From Bipolaris cookei (lineage: Eukaryota; Ascomycota; Dothideomycetes; Pleosporales; Pleosporaceae): a stretch of 64,000 nucleotides of DNA. The stretch is taken from positions 251,389 through 315,388 of the forward strand of contig NRSV01000019.1 in NCBI GenBank assembly GCA_002286855.1. The letters run 5' to 3'. This document shows positions 33,278 through 45,285 of this stretch, one piece after another. Both the position numbers and the translations under genes were made by a program. The notes under the pieces are model-generated. The model searched no databases. It was not told the DNA's origin and saw only the letters and a list, made by a program, of their open reading frames with translations. Every line of letters starts with the position of its first letter. The stretch's first letter is position 1.

Positions 33278-33886
33278 TCAGTTGTGTGGTATCTGCTTGC
33301 TCTGGCCGTTGCCAGCCCATACACCACCACCAACAGCTCGCGAGATACCAACGCCCAGACCGACGGCGGCAGCAATGACAAGAAGAGCAATGACAATCTT
33401 GGCCCACAGCCGTTGCTTGTTGGTCAGATTGCGGAAAAAGGCACAGCCGCGCTTGCGCTGGTACGACTTGCGCTTCTCGAGTACCGCCTGTCGTGTGGGC
33501 CACATGGTGCACTCCTTAACGCGACCATCGACGGACGACTTGGACTGTTGTTGTGTCGAGGCTACCGACAGGGGCACGCCGCCTTCGAGATCGTGTTCGG
33601 TGACGCCAAGGTGTGTCTTTGAGGGGGGAATGCTGTCATTGATGGAGGGGCGCGTCTCACGCAGGGCCTCCGGGTGCTTGTAAAAGGCCGAGTAGGGGTT
33701 GGAGGCGTCGGCAGTCCACTCCTTCTTGGCCGGGGAAGCGTCGGCAGTAGCAGTGGTGGTAGTCATTGTTGAATCTTGCGAATGCGGAGATCGCAGCAGC
33801 TGCTGTGCAGCGGGCATGGCGGGGCTGGAGGAACGCTCGATACTGGCGCCGAAGGTGACGGGCTGGTTCTTCTCGTTGGCAGCCAT
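33278..33886 (-). CDS. Conserved single-pass membrane protein of unknown function, 202 aa
   Basis: Intronless. The frame is open further upstream, but MAANEKNQPVTF at 33886 is the more natural start. The first 140 residues are polar and low in structure. A conserved-looking block KECTMWPTRQAVLEKRKSY precedes a basic Cys-containing segment. Near the C-terminus, KIVIALLVIAAAVGLGVGIS (about residues 165-184) forms one membrane helix, followed by AVGGGVWAG and a short tail. Similar architecture (CTMWP block, basic segment, helix, GGGVWAG) occurs in uncharacterised ascomycete proteins, as I recall the family. The layout suggests a type II or tail-proximal anchor. No enzymatic motif. Confidence 0.75.
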   Translation of the reverse strand: MAANEKNQPVTFGASIERSSSPAMPAAQQLLRSPHSQDSTMTTTTATADASPAKKEWTADASNPYSAFYKHPEALRETRPSINDSIPPSKTHLGVTEHDLEGGVPLSVASTQQQSKSSVDGRVKECTMWPTRQAVLEKRKSYQRKRGCAFFRNLTNKQRLWAKIVIALLVIAAAVGLGVGISRAVGGGVWAGNGQSKQIPHN

Positions 33887-35966
33887 TGCGGCGTCAGGGG
33901 GTGAGTGGAGTAGCACAGAGGTGGAGGCGACAAGCAATGGACAGCTGCGGTGCGACTATTTGTGGCGAAGAGAGAAAGAGGGAGGCGAGAGAAAGCTTCA
34001 CAGCAGGCGCGGCATGGGCCGGACACGGTGACGGGGCGGCGTCGTGTGTTAGTGGGCCAAGGTAGGGGGTAAGGACAGGCGAGTAGGCCGGTAGAGCGGA
34101 TGGGAGACGCGTGGCGGCGGACAGTGAGGGAGCGGCGATGCAGTTGTGGAAGCAGCAGGTCCGTCTCAGGCACTCGAAGCTGCGAAGGATGGGCTGTGGC
34201 GCGGTTGGATGGGTGAGAAGGCGAGATGGCAGTGTAGAGAGCGAGACCTGTGTGCAAAGAGCGTCACGGGCGGGCGGCAGTGCGCGAGAAGATATGAAGG
34301 AGCAGTGTCCCCCCCCCCGGTGGCTGAACAAGGCCCGTGTGAACGGGGGATTCCAGACTTGGGGGCAATCATACGGGCCCGCTAGGCCGTTCGGAGCCAT
34401 GTCCCTGCCATCGAGGTACTTCTGAGTCGATGGGTTGACGAGGGAAAGCAAACTGCAGGTGGGCGTTTGGTTTGCCCGTCCCTGATCTTCGCCTGCACTT
34501 CTCGTCGCCCTCGCTCAACCACGGCGCCGCCTCCCAATACTTAGTTTGGCCCAGCAAAGCAACACGCCCACGCCCACGTCCACGCCCACGCAGCGCCGTC
34601 GCCGTCGCCGTCTCCGCGCGACTGGGCCCTCTGTCGCGTGAGGGTGTGCCGTGCGGTTTGGGGTGCAATGCGCGCAAAGGGTCTGGTCGCCGCTGTACGG
34701 CCGCAAACGTCGTCGAGAGCAGCGAGGGTGCGGCGCAGCTGGGGTTTGGCTCTGGCTTGGCTGTTGAGCGCAGCCGCAACCAAGACCCGAAGCAGCTAGT
34801 GCGACAGTGGGCGGCGGTGCACTCGGCCAATCTCTGCGTCGCTCGATGCACGCGGAGCGGCTGGCCGAGAGCCTTGGGCGCTTTGCTTGTCTGTCTGCCT
34901 CTGCCTCTTTCTCATGCACCCGCACCAGCGTTGGACAAGCCCCCCAGCTGTTGAATCGTCCATAGCACCATATGGCGCCCTGCTGGCGGGGCGCGCCAGC
35001 TGTCCACCGGCCGGCGGCCAGACCACTCCAGCAGCACGGCGTCGAGGGCAAACAAACAAGGTGCAAAAAGAAGCTTTTGGCCTGCCCAAGGCAGTGGGAA
35101 AATTATCCAAGACGTGCATGGGCGCCGATAGCCGCTTACATGCATACGTCGATACAAATGCATACGTACCTTGGTTGGCTATGCACACATGCACCTAGAC
35201 AGATAGTAATAGATACGTATACGTATGTACCGAGTATACTACTCAGATGGCGGGCGGGCGGGCGGGCGAGATTAGATAACGCTGGAATGCAAATGCATGG
35301 AACCATGGCGTGGTGCCAGATTGAGGGTTCCGCCAGGTCTGTGCACCAGCCGCCAACCCAGACCACCAGCCCGCTAGTGCAAACTGCCGTCTCTCTTTGC
35401 TCGCTCTTTGCTCGCTTTCTCTCTCTCTGCCCGCCCGCCAGCCCTCAGTCGCGTTTCCTGCTCCGCACCAACAGTAGCCTGGAACCATGATGCTATCGCC
35501 TTGTCCCTAACACTAACACCTACAACTCGCCACCCACCACCCACTACCCGCTACCCAAGCTGCTCTCCCCGTGTTGCACCTCTCTGGCCAGCCCCGCCTG
35601 GGTCTGTTCCATATTCCACTACGCTGGCCGTGGCACGCATTCGCACTCGCCCATCCGGCTCCACCACCCCAGTGGTCTTTGTCTCATAATTACGGTATTT
35701 GCATTGCATTGCATTGAGCTGAAAACCTCTGTCTCCCTCCCGCTCCTGCCCTCTTCTCTGCCTTTTTGTTCTCCGCCTCAAACCAAAACAAAAGCCTGTT
35801 TTGCCATGGTGTCTATGCCTATCCATCCCTGTGCATGTGCAGCCTTGCTAGCAACCCCAGCTGCATCCTTGGTCTACCCTTTTGGGCCACTTTCCCGCCC
35901 CATCCAATCACGCGCCTATATCCGGTACCTCTAATTATTTTTTTTCCTTCCCTTGGTTCACATCTA
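33887..35966. other. Intergenic, GC-rich simple-sequence region
   Basis: Two kilobases between the membrane protein start and the transporter 3' end. GC-rich stretches with repeated CGCCCA and GCCGTC units (about 34563-34612) create long overlapping ORFs on both strands. These have Arg/Pro/Ser low complexity and no resemblance to proteins, so none is called. A GGCGGGCG run lies near 35251. Much of the left part is probably promoter and 5' leader of the gene at 33886. Confidence 0.45.
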
Positions 35967-38900
35967 TTATCGTGCGCCTACGATTTCCTCTCTCTTGATA
36001 CCCGATCGCTCACACATGCCCTTGAAAATGCCGCCTTGGTCGTACAAGCGCAGTGGCGAATCTAGCTCCGCAATCTGCCCTGCGTCCATGACGCAAATGC
36101 GGTCGTAATTGATGACTAGGCCACCACGTCAGTCTCAGCTCCCGTTACCCTAGCACTCCACCCTGCACCGGCCAAACTTACTAGTCTTCAACCTGTGAGC
36201 AATGCACAACAGTGTCTTGCCCTTGAACCCCTCCACAATCTGCGCACGCACACACACAAACGTTAGCTTGGTCTCCCAACATCACCAACAATGACGTTTG
36301 GCTTGTTGCTTACCGTTTGTTGAATCTTTGCGTCAGTCTCAAAGTCCACCGAACTGGTCGCTTCGTCACACACAATGATTTGCGAGTTGCGAACCAGCGC
36401 ACGCGCTAGAGCCATGAGCTGCCGCTGCCCCAGTGAAAAGTTGAGTCCTTCCTCCTCAACCACGCTGTCGAGATGGATTCGGCCAGAGTGGTCATCCACG
36501 GCCTGCTCCGTGGACACGAGATCGGCCTGTCGCAGCGCAGACCAAAGCTCCAGATCAGAATGCTCGTGGAAAGGATCCAGATTCGATCGGATCGTTCCTT
36601 TGAACAGTGTTGGGTCCTGGGGAATAATCGCCAACTTGGACCGCAGGTCGTGAAGACCAATCTTGGCAATGTCCACGCCATCAACAACAATCGATCCCCC
36701 AGACAACTCCTGTAACCGGAAAAGTGTTGACATGATGGACGACTTGCCCGCTCCTGTGCGTCCTACGACTCCAATCCGCTCGCCCGCGCGTACGTGCATG
36801 CTCAGCCCCTTGAGGACCAAGGGTAGTCCATCGCGATACCGCATCTCGACCTTGTCAAACACAATCTCGCCATGCTCCGGCCACGTCGGTCGCACCTGGC
36901 CCATGTGCAGGGGCGCTTCTTCTTCCAATTGGCTTCCGTAGTGATGGATGCGCTCAGTCGAGTTCATGTTGTTCTCTACCTCTGCAAGCTGACGAACAGT
37001 GAACTGAATCATCTGCACAATGGTAAGAATATACGAAAGCACTAAGCCTGCAATGCTGGGGTTAACAGAGAAGCGACTAGTCACAACCAAGATACCCGTC
37101 GTGAAGACTAGTGCAATACCAACAACGTCCAGACGCACACTCAGCCACCGCTGATTCGAAAACGTAAGATAGTATGCGCTGTTCATGTCGTCAACCGCAT
37201 CCCCGACCGACTTGGAAAACTGGTCTTGAAGCCCGTAGGCACGAATCGTCGGCGTTCCCATTACAGCCTCGCTAAACTTTGAGAAAACCGTACTGCGCAG
37301 AACAGCTTCATGTCTCTTGACCTCGCGAGCCGAAGATCGGTAAAACGCCGCCGAAAACATGAACAGTAAGAACAGCGGTCCCAGCGCAATCGCATAGTAA
37401 TAGTAATACGAAATGATGAGAATAAAAACACTGCAATGTCCTCCGTTAGCTCAATGAATCCGCTTCCCCATTCGCCCCCCCCCCAAAAAAAAGACTTACG
37501 AAATAATCATAGCCAGCGTCAGAAAATACATGCGAATTGAATCCGTAATCGTATTATCCATAACATCGATATCCTTGCTGAATCGATTCGTAATGCGTCC
37601 TAGAGGCGTTGTGTCGAAAAACGACATGGGCGCCCGCAACACGCGCGTAACAGCCCGATGCAACATGATTTTGCCCGCTCTCGTCCCGAAAATCGAGACT
37701 GCAAACGAGAATAAGAACGTGAGGAGGGCTTGGCTTAAGCCAAAGGCGGCGTAGGCGCCAATATAGGCACCTTGCGAGTATCCGAATTTGTTAGACGTCC
37801 AATACGAGAGCCAGAGCGAAGTTACTATGTTTGCGCCTTGCGAGAGGACGAGCAAGAGGACGACGAGGGGGCCAACCCAGATGCCGCCGCCGGCTTTGAT
37901 GTATTCGATCCAGATTTGCCAGCCGACGCTCTTGGTCGCGCGTTCTTCCTGCTGCATGAGCGCTGCTTGCTTCTTTAACTTCTTCTGTTTCTTGATGCTC
38001 TTGACCTCGGGTTCTGCCTCGCCATCCTCTGCTTCTCCGTCTTCTTCTTCTTCTCCTTTTTCTTCCTTGGCAGTCGTGCTCATGACTTGGACAAAGTCTG
38101 CGTTTTGCGCCATGAGATTGTCGAAGGTGTCTACGGCTTTGACTCGGCCTTGGTCGACCCAGATGATACGGTCGCAGCGGCTTAGTACATGCAGCTGGTG
38201 GGTAGCTAGGATTCGGCACTTGTCTTTGAGCAGTCCGCAAATAGCGTTGTCCATGATGTGCCGGCCCACGTGTGCATCGACGGCACTCAACGGGTCATCC
38301 ATGAGAATGATATCTGCATTAAAGTAAATCGCACGTGCGATATTCATACGCTGCTTCTGGCCACCCGAGACAGTAATACCACGCTCGCCAATCTCCGTTG
38401 CGTCGTTATGAGGCAGCATGTCGAGATCTGGGCGAAGCGCACAAGCATCTACCACCTGATCGTACCATTTACGGTTGAATTCCTTGCCAAAGATGATGTT
38501 TTCCCGTACCGTTGCATTCTGAATCCAGGCGTATTGCGGACAAAAGGCGCGCGAGGCACCGAAAATGACTTCGCCGTTTGTCTTGCGCATGTCGCCTGCG
38601 AGAGCCGCGAGCAACGAACTTTTTCCTGAGCCGACACCACCAATAATGGCGACCAACTCGTTTCGTCCAAACGTAAGATTAAGTCCTTTGACTTCGAATG
38701 GCTTTTCCTCCTCTTCCACAGCCGTTGTGTCCGAAGGTGTCGTGGTTCCACTTGCCAGCATCGCCTCTGCAGCTGCCTTCTTCTCCTTTTTCCTCTCGCT
38801 CTTCTTACCAGATGGTTCATCTTTTCCTGGTTCATCTTCAGCTTCTTGAGTCGGGTGGCGCTCCCAGGTAAAATCCGCATCCCTAAGTACCATGGCATCT

Positions 38901-40558
38901 TTGGCATCGTAGTCCCAGCGTCCGCTCTCTTCCGCCTCTTCCGCAAGAAGGAATTCCTGGATACGCTTAACAGAGGCGTTCGCATCAATGACTTGGCCAA
39001 TAACCAGCGGAAGGAAGTTGAGGGGGATACGCATCGAGTTGAAGAGAGCTAGCGAGGAGAAGATTGGCGCGGGATCGAGAATGCTGTTGAACTGAGAATA
39101 CGTGATGAAGGAAAGCATCGAGGCGAAGACAGGCATCGACATTCCCACAGAAAGAACGGCATTTCGAATGGTAAGCAGGATCTGGATGCCGTGAATCTCC
39201 TTCTTTCGAATGGCCTGGATGCGCTCTAGGAAACTCGTTTCCCAGCCAAAGTACTTGACGAACCGCACACCTTGGAGAATTTCTTGCGTCAAGCTCACAC
39301 GCTGATCAGTAATCTTGTTAATTATAACTCTTCGATGGAACAGACTCTTTACTGCACTACCAAGCAGGGGCATGGCAACGAGGACGAGACCGAGACCGGG
39401 TAGCGCACTGTACGTGAGGTTGACGATTAGCAGAGCCGTCGTAATCAAAATACCGATGGGAGCAGTCCAGATCATGTGGAAGAAACCACTGGCTTGGTCA
39501 ATACGGTACGTATCGGTAGACATGAGATTGACAATTCGCCCATTGCCCCAGCCCTCACCGTCACCCGCCACACCTGCATTCGCCTTCGGGCCCTGTTTTT
39601 TTTCATTCTTCTTGAGTATCTTCTTGTACCATTTCAGCTGCGCTTCACTTCCCGGTTTCAAGTCTGGCGGCGGTGCCTCGAGAATAGCCTGGCCACCAGC
39701 CTTTGCTCTGCCCGATAGCTTCATAGCCTTATTGAAGATGAGAGCAATCAAAACGCCTCTGGCTTCTCCACCAATCATCATACCGCGGTATATGAAATGA
39801 TTAGTAGCTAAACTCTGCAGAAACTGCATCACGGTGATTGCAATGACCAGGCCAATACCTTCGCTGATAGATGGTCCAGGGACACCCTTTCGTTGTGCAG
39901 CGTATGCCTTGCCGGAAAAGCTGATGAGATAGCGCAGTACAAAGGGAGCAACTGCTTGTATGACAGATGCTGAGAGCTGGCACAGACCGCCAATAATAAA
40001 CTCCCACTTGAACGTGTCGAACATGGCACCCAGCAGAAGCCTCTCCCTGCCTTGTTCTCGCCGCCTGTTAAAGGACGCTTCCAACTTGGCTGCCATTACG
40101 CCCACGCTTCGGTCTGGATTCACTTCCCATATATCGTTCTTTTCTAGCGGCCGCTTGTAGCCCACTCGCATAATCGGTTGCATCCATTGCCATGTGAGTC
40201 TGCTGAGAAATCCAGCAGTATATTCCGGGCTTATGGTACGCTCCTTCGGTACAGGCGGCGGGTTGTTCTTGAGCACATTCAAGCGTTTGTAAAAAGGCTT
40301 CTTCTTTTGCATTGATTTTGTGGTGTTGGATTCTGTGGTGCTGGCTTCTGAGTAAGCACTGGTACTTGACTGTAACCTGGAAAGGTTGCTTCTTGATCCA
40401 TGACTGTCTCCATTACTCTCAATTGCCTTTTCGCTGGGCTCTATCCGTATTGGCTCATACTCTGTGGGATTTTCTATCGCCGCTTGAGCATCTGCCAGGT
40501 CCAAACCCTTTTCTTTCTTGGTCTCGTCTAGAGACGAAGAGGATTGAGATTTGGCCAT
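35967..40558 (-). CDS. YOR1: ABC-C (MRP/YOR1-type) multidrug transporter, 1460 aa
   Basis: ATP-driven exporter of organic anions, probably plasma membrane by analogy with yeast Yor1. Exons: 40558-37500, 37430-36314, 36239-36182, 36115-35967. Order: a polar N-terminus with Ser-rich segments, membrane domain 1 (about 190-540), and NBD1 with Walker A GGVGSGKSS near 640, signature VSGGQKQR near 733 and Walker B IILMDD. A highly charged linker follows (EEKGEEEEDGEAEDGEAE). Membrane domain 2 is at about 900-1170. NBD2 has Walker A GRTGAGKSS near 1245, signature SLGQRQ near 1354 and IIVCDEATSSVD. NBD1 has Asp after its Walker B where the catalytic Glu would be, the usual ABCC asymmetry. The last two introns interrupt QQT|IVEGFKGK and HRLKT|IINYDRI. 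There is no TMD0, so it is the short Yor1-like form. Confidence 0.93.
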
Positions 40559-41600
40559 ATCGGCGCGAATGCCGGCCCAATCTCGGATTCCGTTGCGGCG
40601 ACGGGAGGAAGATCGCGTTATGGGAGCTAGTAAGATGAACGATTTGCGTAATCGACAAAATAGATGGCTGACGTGTGCCAGGGGATGTATGAAAGGCTGT
40701 TTGACAGTTGCAGAGGAAAAGGCGACGACTACGAGGAGTCGCGAGACGGCATGATTGCAAGTGGAAGGTCATGACCAGTCTATAAAGGGCCCTGGCATAG
40801 TCATGAAATCAGAGCCCGCGCTCCACAACTAGCGTATGGCCATAAACGGAGTTAACAGTCGCCAATGAACGACAAGACCCACTGCGGCATAATCTGGGGT
40901 TGCTAAGCATTGGAGAATATTCGACGCCTGCTCGGCGTTTGAACTTGTCCGACAAACCGAAGTGCTGCGTATTGACACCCCCAATATGCCTTCGCGTCCG
41001 CGGAGAGCTGGCTCTTTCGACAGTATGATACGACAGAGTGAACGCCCTGTCTATGCGCATCAGTCTCATCTTCTTCCCTCGCGTATCCTCCAGGCGGTGT
41101 CCTTTGGCGACGACATAGAAATTTCTTTTCGCGTATTTTGTTTTCCGCGAAGCCAGAATCGTCCGGTAACCAGGATGCGACGCCACCGTCTTGAGTGGAG
41201 CCGTCGCAGTATGCCTACCAAGGCTCCAACGCCGAGATGCCGGTATCTTAATTGATCATTATACGCCGTCATATGCTGAAGCCACTTGTAAGTGGTTCAC
41301 GTCCCGTACGTACCTACTAGGTTCATACATCTGTATATGCACAATATGAGTACATGTGCATCCCCTGCCGTGTGGGTGGCTCCGGATATCCTTGTACACT
41401 TGTAGCACTTGCCGCAGACGCTCCGCAGCCCCGCAAAGACCCCTATAGAGGCGCTGGACAGGCCAACGCCACAGATAGGCCAACGCCGGATTTGCCCTAA
41501 TAATACTACCATAAATTTGAAACTGTAGAGCTCCATACAAGAGCTATTATCGTGAGATCTTTCGGTGCAGTAATATAGTAATATTATTGATTTATTCTAT
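40559..41600. other. Upstream region of the transporter gene, with a displaced relic fragment
   Basis: Contains the transporter promoter next to 40558. No gene is seen. Positions 41446-41492 are an inverted copy of a piece of the neighbouring relic and are described separately. Confidence 0.45.
41446..41492 (+). repeat. 47-bp inverted copy of 42200-42246
   Basis: Read on the plus strand, this segment matches the reverse complement of 42200-42246 over all 47 positions with six differences, every one a transition. Five of the six are C-to-T or G-to-A in this copy. In frame it gives DRPTPQIGQRRI against DGPTPRMGQRRI in the other copy, so both derive from one coding sequence. Confidence 0.8.
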
Positions 41601-42310
41601 CTATTGATATTTGGCTGGTAGCTTGATGGGGCGGCTTGAACGCGAGCGCGGTTGTTGGCACGATAAAGGGTGTGGTTGAGTCAAAACAACTGCAGTTGCA
41701 CAAAACACTAAATGAAGACTTGACTGATTCGACTAGCTCCTGGGCTATCGACACAGCTATATATCCAGCAGTAGCAGGCAAGGCTGCAACTGCTGAAACG
41801 TGTGTTCCCCTGCTGAGACGCGTATGCTTGTAGCAAGATAGAGGTAAGACTGGTGTCGTCAGCTCGATTCTAATATGTCCCAACAGCAGTGATGGTGGTG
41901 CTGCTGAACGATTGGCTGGCTCCGCACTATCCCCACCAATGATAATTTTTTTGATACTGGCTTTGTACGGCGCTTGAAGCTGACTTTCTTGCCTATTTGG
42001 GAGATTTTGATAGATTTTTGAAGTTGTTTGCGGGCGGCTTGGCAGGCTATTTGGTGGGTAGCTTCTTTAGCTTTCAGCCTCACGCGCTCTAGTTTTGCCT
42101 CCGCCCGCGCCCGCCGCCGCGCATCTAGTTCTTGAGCTTTGAGTAGTTTTCTCTCCTTTCTAGTTTCGATCGCGATAGCATTTTGGTGTCGGAGGACGTA
42201 ATCCGGCGTTGGCCCATCCGCGGCGTTGGCCCGTCCGGCACCTCTAATCCATCTGTATCTGGAAGTCCCGTCCCGCCCACAGCCCTAACAAGTAGCCGTT
42301 CCTCGGCCAT
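41601..42310 (-). pseudogene. Degenerate transposase-like C-terminal remnant
   Basis: Protein-like sequence on the minus strand runs through several frames. An upstream piece begins MAEERLLVRAVGGTG and continues to SKLERRENYSKLKN. After a frame change comes RRRARAEAKLERVRLKAKEA and QIACQAARKQLQKSIKIS, a basic coiled-coil-like stretch. Further frames end in RSRSSRPIKLPAKYQ with a TAG at 41601-41603. Basic helical tails ending in a short Arg/Lys-Leu-Pro motif are usual at the C-termini of fungal pogo/Fot1-type transposases. The catalytic part is absent. Frame breaks and a partial inverted copy nearby show it is dead. Assignment to pogo is tentative. Confidence 0.5.
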
Positions 42311-42933
42311 AGCGCCTTGTGTGTAACATAGTCATGAGGCTCCAATCACCAGTGGCGATGTTGACTTTTCTAGAAACGGTCCACCATCGACTCGGACAGA
42401 GTTCGCCCAAGTCCGGTGTCTGTATGTTGTTCAAAAAAAATATGTACGATAACTTTGAACGACCCGACCGAGTATTTCAGGAGCGAATGAGAGGGACCCA
42501 CGCAAACCAACCTAGGCACCTGCATGGGCACGCTTGACCACTGCCTGCCACGCCGTATGACGTGGTACAACACGACTGACTCCTCTGTTTCCGGTCAAGC
42601 GAAGGCCATTGTGATTGCAATTTGGACCGTTCTTCTCAACATTGGTGAAGCACAGACCTCGGCTAAAGAATAAATCCCGAACGGGTGACGAACCGCAAGC
42701 TAGGTGTATTCTTATCAATGCCCAATATTGTTTAGTAGCCGTTTCAGTCCCAACCATCCATGTGACTTGGTTCAAAAATACCTGGACATACAACGTATGC
42801 GCTCTTGTACAACAAAACATAACTACATTCGCACAAATTTCTACCAAGGGTATCCTAAACTTTGGTGCCGCATTTCTAACTAGTTTACTCCCCTGTAAAT
42901 GCTCGTATCCGGCTCAACCGGATATCTAAGAAC
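42311..42933. other. Intergenic, nothing recognised
   Basis: About 620 bp between the relic and the 3' end of the ornithine aminotransferase gene. Short ORFs only. Confidence 0.45.
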
Positions 42934-44487
42934 TTACTCCTCCATTTTGCCCTTCAGTGTAGGTAGCTCCTTCATGGCCTCCTTGATGATTGACAGGGCC
43001 GACTCAATCTCTTGTTCAGTGATGACCAGCGGTGGCGCAAGCCGGATAATGTTCTGGTGTGTGGGTTTCGCCTGTCCGTAAGTGTCAGTACTGTCAACCT
43101 CTTTTACATGCATAATCTTGAGGGCTCTTCCTACCAATAATCCCTTCTCTTTGAAGAGTATGCAGAGATCCCAAGCGCTGTGTCCGTTCGTCCTACTCTC
43201 ATCGATAACGATGGCGTTCAATAAGCCCTTGCCCCGAATCGTCTTGATCATCGGGTTATTGATGTCTTGAAGACCTTGACGGAACTTGTTGCCAAGTGTC
43301 TCTGCGCGCTCAATCATGTTTTCTTCTTCGATGAGCTCAAGCGCCCGGATCGCGACAGCGGAGCCGAGAGGATTGCCACCATATGTTGAACCGTGGGTAC
43401 CAGGCTCAATGGTAAGCATAACTTCCTTGGAACCTAGAACACACGAAACAGGGTACATGCCGCCGGAGATAGCCTTGCCGAGAAGAACTAAGTCGGGCTT
43501 GATGCCACTCCACTCATGGCAGAGCATCTTGCCTGTTCGCGCGATGCCCGTCTGGATTTCATCGCAGATGAGAAGCACATTGTGCTTGTCGCAAAGCGCC
43601 CTTACTTCGCGCAGATAGCTGTCGTCTGGGACCACGATACCGGCCTCGCCCTGGATGGGCTCGACGAGGAAAGCAGCAGTGTTATTTCCATGCTTCTCTA
43701 ACGTCTCACGGACATCGTCGACATTATTATAGCGAAGCGGCTTGCCTATGGCAGGGCAGACACTTCCGATTCCAGGAAGGTATGGCCCATAGTTCTCACG
43801 AGACTCGGGGTCCGTCGACATGGTAATAGCGGCAAACTGACCTCTCATTAGCTGAAGCGTGTGTGTAGGGACCAATGATACGCACTGTCCGACCGTGGAA
43901 ATTTTCCTGCACAGAAAAGACCAACGCCTCATTCTGCGGAATGCCCTTGACCTTGTACCCCCATTTGCGGGCAATCTTGACGGCTGTCTCGACGGCCTCG
44001 GCGCCTGTGTTCATGGGCAGGATCATGTCAAAACCAAACAGTTTCGTCGCATATTCGGCAAAGCGGGGGAAGACATCATTATAGAATGCACGGCTGCTGA
44101 GCGTCAAGCGCGACGCCTGCTCAGTCAAGGCCTTGACGAGTTCTGGGTGGCAGTGACCCTGGTTGACGGCGCTGTATGCAGAGAGGAAGTCGAGATAATG
44201 TTTGCCCTCAGGATCCCAAACGCTGCAGCCACTCGCTCTGGCAAACACTGGACTTGGTCAGCTCAGGGTACATCGTCTGGGCCTCACGAATACATACCGA
44301 TGGGCAGAGGGTGGTAGTTGTGAGCTGCAAAGTCAGACTCGGACTTGATGGCCGCCTGTGATGACGCAGAGTGGTACCTGGCTGGGTCTGGTGTGCCGGT
44401 GGGGTGAAAGGAGCGGGCAGTTGGCTTCAAGGTGGTGCCATTACTGTGCGCACTGGTCGTGTCGTTCTGGACTGCGCCTGGAGCCAT
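42934..44487 (-). CDS. CAR2: Ornithine aminotransferase (ornithine-oxo-acid transaminase), 484 aa
   Basis: PLP enzyme converting ornithine and 2-oxoglutarate to glutamate-5-semialdehyde and glutamate in arginine catabolism. Exons: 44487-44298, 44247-43886, 43836-42934. Family blocks in order: VFARASGCSVWDPEGK, DFLSAYSAVNQGHCHP, MNTGAEAVETAVKIARKWGY, FHGRTFAAITMSTDP (across intron 2), FLVEPIQGEAGI, LICDEIQTGIARTG, and LLGKAISGG with the PLP-binding Lys near residue 304, then HGSTYGGNPLG. The N-terminus is about 45 residues longer than the conserved core and rich in Thr, Ser and Ala. It has no clear mitochondrial signal, consistent with the cytosolic fungal enzyme. The C-terminus is complete. 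Divergent from the HAD gene. Confidence 0.95.
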
Positions 44488-45285
44488 GGTGAATGGTGTA
44501 TGTGTGAACGTGGGGTAGTAGTGGGGAAGTATGTCCTGGGACGTGTTGAGGGAGCAATAAATGGTTTTGTGGGCAAAAGAAAAGAGCGGACCAAACAGGC
44601 TTCTTATTTCCTCGGTGGTTTGACTGCTGTGCCGCGAATCGCCTCCAACTGTACTTAGGAGATAGCCTCCGTAAGAACAACTGGTGCTATCGCCTCAAGA
44701 TGCCTTTAGAGGAACACGACCAACGAGCGCCTCGGTTGCGGGCGGGTCACCGCTATAGCGCCGCTGTCATTGGCTCGTGACCACGGGAGGCACGCTGGGC
44801 TGGACGTGGCCAAAACCATACTGAGGGGAAGTCTGGCGACGAGCGCGCAGACACAATTGCAAAGGGAGTGAGTGAAGGTTTTGGCCATGGATATCAAGTC
44901 GGCGCGTCTGTCCGCTAAAAGTTACCTGTTCGTAGTGGTGTCGTGACGCGTGCGCCATTTTCTCCGGCTGCTCGAGCAATCACAGCCTCCAAAGCTCCGG
45001 CTGGACGGTGACGCTGTCGGTTCGGATAGCCTTTTTTTCTGAGCATCACCGTCGCTGTCAGAGACCGTTAACATTTCCTGCACATGTACCTGTAATTGCT
45101 TCTCGACCGTCTAACACTCTGACATTTACGTCAGAACGTCAATCTCCGGCTGCACTGCGGGCGAGTCCAGAGTGTACTATCACATGACTTTTTACAGAGC
45201 AGCTCGCCAACTATGCTCTCCAAATACTCTTCATTACTATTTACATAGCGCTCACAAGTTGTTACACCGTCCAAAAGCAGCCGCT
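44488..45285. promoter_or_regulatory. Divergent promoter region between OAT and the HAD phosphatase gene
   Basis: About 800 bp separate the two divergent starts. No strong motif is recognised. An in-frame ATG at 45172 could extend the HAD protein. Confidence 0.4.

Noticed and set aside
34369..35066. Overlapping ORFs of 100-185 codons on both strands
   Set aside because: Produced by GC-rich simple repeats (CGCCCA, GCCGTC); translations are low-complexity Arg/Pro/Ala and no strand is favoured.
45172..45285. Upstream start for the HAD protein adding 38 residues
   Set aside because: The downstream ATG at 45286 places the DWDGT motif at the usual distance; the extension lacks a convincing targeting signal, though it cannot be excluded.
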